34,863 bases of DNA, from NCBI GenBank assembly GCA_017617635.1, contig JAFZVW010000062.1, positions 1 to 34,863 of the forward strand, written 5' to 3'. The position numbers and the translations under genes were made by a program. The notes below the pieces were generated by a model. It saw only the letters and a list, made by a program, of their open reading frames with translations, did no database searches and had not been told where the DNA came from. Positions 31,870 through 34,863 of this stretch are shown here, piece after piece. This stretch comes from Bacteroidaceae bacterium (GTDB lineage: Bacteria; Bacteroidota; Bacteroidia; Bacteroidales; Bacteroidaceae). The first letter of the stretch is position 1, and every line of letters starts with the position of its first letter.

Positions 31870-34863
31870 ATGATTAACTATAAAGAAGTCATCGAATCTC
31901 GCTATAATCGTCAGAACTGGCAGACACTCCTGCATGATATATTCGGCAGTAAGATAAAGTTTTGGAGCACTCCATCAACTGTTTACACCAGCAGCCAGTT
32001 TGCAAAACAGGCTCTTTGGCTTGGTACAATTACATTAAGTGACGAGCAAACCATTTCCGTCTACGAAGTGGAACTATCCGACAGCGTGGATATAGAACGC
32101 AATCGACGCGGCATCCGTGACATGTTGTTGACAGATTGGCGCAACAACGGCAATGCAGGAGCTTTTATGTTCTGCTATCGCAAGAACGAAAGTGTACTTC
32201 GTTTTTCGTATGTCAGCGAGTCATGGACTTTTGCAGAAGACGGAAGCTATCAGAAGGAATCTACCGACACCAAACGCTTTACCTATCTACTGGGCGAAGG
32301 ACATCGAAGCCGCACGGCTCAGCAGCAATTCGAGAAACTGAAAACAAGTGCCCTGTCCCTAAAAGACCTGACGAAAGCATTCTCGGTAGATGCCGTCAGC
32401 GACATGTTCTTTAACGACTACAAGAAAATATATGCAGATATAATCTTCTACATCACGGGCAAGCGAATGGTGAAGAAGGGGAATAAGTGGGAAGAAGTAA
32501 AAGAGGGCAGAGCATGCAGAAAGATACTGGATGAATTCACCGTTTTCCCCGACCCTGAGAAGGCTGTACGTGATTACGTTAAGAAACTCATGGGACGACT
32601 GGTATTCCTACAGTTCCTGCAGAAGAAAGGTTGGATGGGAGTACCTCTCAATAAAGAATGGGGTGAAGGCGACAAGGAATTCGTACAAAACCTCTTTGCC
32701 AAAACCGAAGACAAGGACCACTTCATAGACAATGTCCTTGAAAAGATATTCAATGACCTTAACACAGAACGCGAAGACGACAAGTCAAAGAATTATCGTT
32801 TCAAGATACCATATCTAAACGGTGGATTATTTGAACGTGACGAAACTGACAAGACCAATTTCCCTCTGCCTGCAAAGTATATGCAGGACATGCTCGACTT
32901 CTTTGCATCCTATAACTTCACTATCGACGAGAACGATCCTGATGATGCAGAAGTAGGGGTTGACCCAGAGATGCTTGGCCGTATCTTCGAGAACTTGTTG
33001 GAGGACAACAAAGACAAGGGTGCTTTCTATACGCCCAAGGAAATCGTAAGCTATATGTGTCGAGAGTCTTTGATTGCCTATCTGCAGACAGATATCGAGA
33101 AAGAGGAGCAGAAAGAAGCTATTCGCCAATTTGTAACAACACACCAATTCGTACCGCATCTGCCGAGCGACACACTTGATATGTTGAAGAACGTCAAGAT
33201 CTGCGACCCTGCTATTGGTTCAGGTGCATTTCCAATGGGTTTGTTAAAGGAACTCTATCTATGTCGTACAGCACTTGAGGGCATTGACCAAAACAAGGCT
33301 GCAGAAATCAAGAAACATATTATCCAGCAGAATATCTATGGTGTGGACATAGAAAAAGGTGCCGTAGATATTGCCCGCCTCCGCTTCTGGCTCTCGCTGA
33401 TTGTTGATGAAGAAACTCCGCAAGCTCTGCCAAACCTTGACTTTAAGATTATGCAGGGCAATTCGCTGTTGGAGCAGTACAAGGGTGCAGATCTGTCCAC
33501 TATGACAGAAAAGACAGAGATGGACAGTTTGACTTTCTTTGATGGTATGATAGATGTGTATCGCAAAGACCTTCGCAAAATGCTTGCGGAATACTACAAC
33601 TGTACCGACCACAAAGAAAAGAAATCTCTTCGTGCACGTATTGTAGATAATGTAAAGCAACAACTTCGCGAGCAAAGCATCAACGTTGACTTTGGCGACT
33701 TCGACCTCTCTGGAAACAACCAGTTCTTCCTTTGGCACACTTGGTTCTATGATGTATTCTCGCAAGGAGGATTTGATATTGTGATAGGGAATCCACCGTA
33801 TGGAGAACTAAGAGATTTGGATGAAGAAGAACAACAAACCACTAGACTTTCGAAGTACTATAAGTATGCAAAGGGTGGGCGCATAAATCTTTTTCAGTTC
33901 TTTTATCCTCTCGCGTTAGATATAACTCGTAATGGTGCCATTTCTTCTTTTATTGTACAGAATTCACTAATGGCCGAAGAAACTACAGCCGCAAATAGAG
34001 ACCTAATATTAAATCGAGCGTGCATAAGACACATGGATTCATTCCCTGAAAGGTATAATGTAAATAAGAGGGTGTTCAAAGATGTAACAATGAGTGTTTG
34101 TATTTGTATTGTTACAAAGCAAATTATAGATGATTATACCTTTACAATAGACGTGTGGAACGACAAAGAAATGTGTGATGGTAAGCATCTTGCTATTAGA
34201 AAGAGTGAAATTGTATCACTTTACCCTGATTCATTCATTTTGCCATCATGTACTCAAGAATCGTTATCAATTCTGATTAAGATTAGGAACAAGGCTAACT
34301 ATCATATTTCTGCTCATGCAGGCGAAATAGATATGACGAAGTTCAGACCTTTATTCACTCAAAATGTGAGTGGTATAAGAATTATAACTGGTTCAAATAT
34401 TGGCTCATATTTTATTGCTGAAGACGGATCACTTGGAAAAAACATCTTAGCTCCTGTTAAAATATTAGATAGTCTACAGAGATTAGAAACAATAAAAAAG
34501 AATAGAATTGTACTGCAAAGAATAACAGGAGTTAATGCAAAAAAACGATTTATAGGTGGAATGTTGAGTAGTTCGTTGTTGTGTGCGAATTCTACCAACT
34601 ATATAAGCAGTTTAGACAATCAAATAAATCTCTACTATTTATTGGGAGTGTTGAATTCACGACTAATGACCTATTTCGACAAACTAACAAATACAAATGC
34701 TAATATAACAGCAAAGGTCTTATTCAATTTGCCGATAGTTCGTGACAAAGAAGACCATCCTATAATTGATATGGTTAAAAATATTCTTGAAGTGAAGCAT
34801 ATCAATCCCTCTGCTGACACCTCCTCAATAGAATCTGAAATCGACCAACTTGTTTATCAACTC
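31870..34863 (+). CDS. Eco57I/PglX-like N6-adenine DNA methyltransferase (3' end outside window)
   Basis: Large class I adenine methyltransferase expected to modify host DNA for the defence module. The frame is open for 998 codons from ATG 31870 (MINYKEVIESRYNRQNWQTL) to the right edge with no stop. The N-terminal domain runs to about 440, with RIFENLLEDNKDKGAFYTP just before the catalytic part. The SAM-binding motif I is DPAIGSGAFPMG from Asp446 and the catalytic motif IV NPPY is Asn641-Tyr644. After motif IV comes a target-recognition-like region (RIVLQRITG, LYYLLGVLNSRLMTYF). This C-terminal third is visibly richer in A and T than the rest. No clear nuclease motif was recognised in the part seen, so it may act with the upstream helicase rather than as a type IIG enzyme. 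Confidence 0.9.
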   Translation, partial: MINYKEVIESRYNRQNWQTLLHDIFGSKIKFWSTPSTVYTSSQFAKQALWLGTITLSDEQTISVYEVELSDSVDIERNRRGIRDMLLTDWRNNGNAGAFMFCYRKNESVLRFSYVSESWTFAEDGSYQKESTDTKRFTYLLGEGHRSRTAQQQFEKLKTSALSLKDLTKAFSVDAVSDMFFNDYKKIYADIIFYITGKRMVKKGNKWEEVKEGRACRKILDEFTVFPDPEKAVRDYVKKLMGRLVFLQFLQKKGWMGVPLNKEWGEGDKEFVQNLFAKTEDKDHFIDNVLEKIFNDLNTEREDDKSKNYRFKIPYLNGGLFERDETDKTNFPLPAKYMQDMLDFFASYNFTIDENDPDDAEVGVDPEMLGRIFENLLEDNKDKGAFYTPKEIVSYMCRESLIAYLQTDIEKEEQKEAIRQFVTTHQFVPHLPSDTLDMLKNVKICDPAIGSGAFPMGLLKELYLCRTALEGIDQNKAAEIKKHIIQQNIYGVDIEKGAVDIARLRFWLSLIVDEETPQALPNLDFKIMQGNSLLEQYKGADLSTMTEKTEMDSLTFFDGMIDVYRKDLRKMLAEYYNCTDHKEKKSLRARIVDNVKQQLREQSINVDFGDFDLSGNNQFFLWHTWFYDVFSQGGFDIVIGNPPYGELRDLDEEEQQTTRLSKYYKYAKGGRINLFQFFYPLALDITRNGAISSFIVQNSLMAEETTAANRDLILNRACIRHMDSFPERYNVNKRVFKDVTMSVCICIVTKQIIDDYTFTIDVWNDKEMCDGKHLAIRKSEIVSLYPDSFILPSCTQESLSILIKIRNKANYHISAHAGEIDMTKFRPLFTQNVSGIRIITGSNIGSYFIAEDGSLGKNILAPVKILDSLQRLETIKKNRIVLQRITGVNAKKRFIGGMLSSSLLCANSTNYISSLDNQINLYYLLGVLNSRLMTYFDKLTNTNANITAKVLFNLPIVRDKEDHPIIDMVKNILEVKHINPSADTSSIESEIDQLVYQL

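Noticed and set aside
1-34863. CRISPR arrays, tRNA or rRNA genes, insertion sequences
   Set aside because: I looked for repeated spacers, cloverleaf ends and transposase motifs and saw none that could be supported.

Overview
The window looks like a chromosome segment from a Bacteroidales bacterium, most likely a Prevotella/Segatella-type organism. The reasons are: promoters of the Bacteroidota TAnnTTTG type, start codons without clear Shine-Dalgarno sequences, and a gene set typical of the order (a TonB-dependent receptor with a carboxypeptidase-regulatory-like domain, a TamA-like lipoprotein, a DUF4301 protein, a DUF2520 protein, a single-chain L-serine dehydratase and an S9 peptidase). This assignment is inference from gene families and promoter style; no rRNA or tRNA gene was found.

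Layout. 1-1589 (minus) is the first part of indolepyruvate ferredoxin oxidoreductase alpha, whose reading frame carries three G/C-rich palindromic elements; it leaves the window on the left. 1686-2186 (minus) is a CinA/PncC amidase. 2314-9015 (plus) is a run of closely spaced genes: TolC-like outer membrane factor, HlyD-like adaptor, two ABC-2 permeases, a GNAT acetyltransferase and a cupin-phosphomannose isomerase fusion, the last junctions being ATGA overlaps. 9035-11416 (minus) is a TonB-dependent receptor. 11501-13920 (plus) is a tightly overlapping group: DUF2520 oxidoreductase-like protein, KdsC-like HAD phosphatase, Maf pyrophosphatase and an unknown lipoprotein. L-serine dehydratase, an unknown protein with a very acidic tail and a TamA-like outer membrane lipoprotein follow, to 18346. 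18343-25352 (minus) holds MutS2, an S9 peptidase and a RelA/SpoT homologue, listed from low to high coordinate; transcription runs the other way. 25506-27023 (plus) is a DUF4301 protein.

The right end, from about 27060, is accessory in character. A DinD-like DNA-damage gene lies between two nearly identical terminator hairpins, each followed by a similar promoter. Next is a 391-base stretch with no convincing gene that contains a long nested inverted repeat and several smaller hairpins: a candidate structured leader or small RNA. It runs up to the start of a 1109-residue PLD-nuclease/SNF2-type helicase, which is followed by an Eco57I/PglX-like adenine methyltransferase that leaves the window on the right. 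Together these look like a restriction or phage-defence module whose remaining parts lie outside the window.

The observations most worth a second look are the structured RNA ahead of the helicase, the three in-frame palindromic elements in iorA, the duplicated terminator-promoter block around dinD, and a family of 7-base tandem repeats sitting at gene ends in four places.
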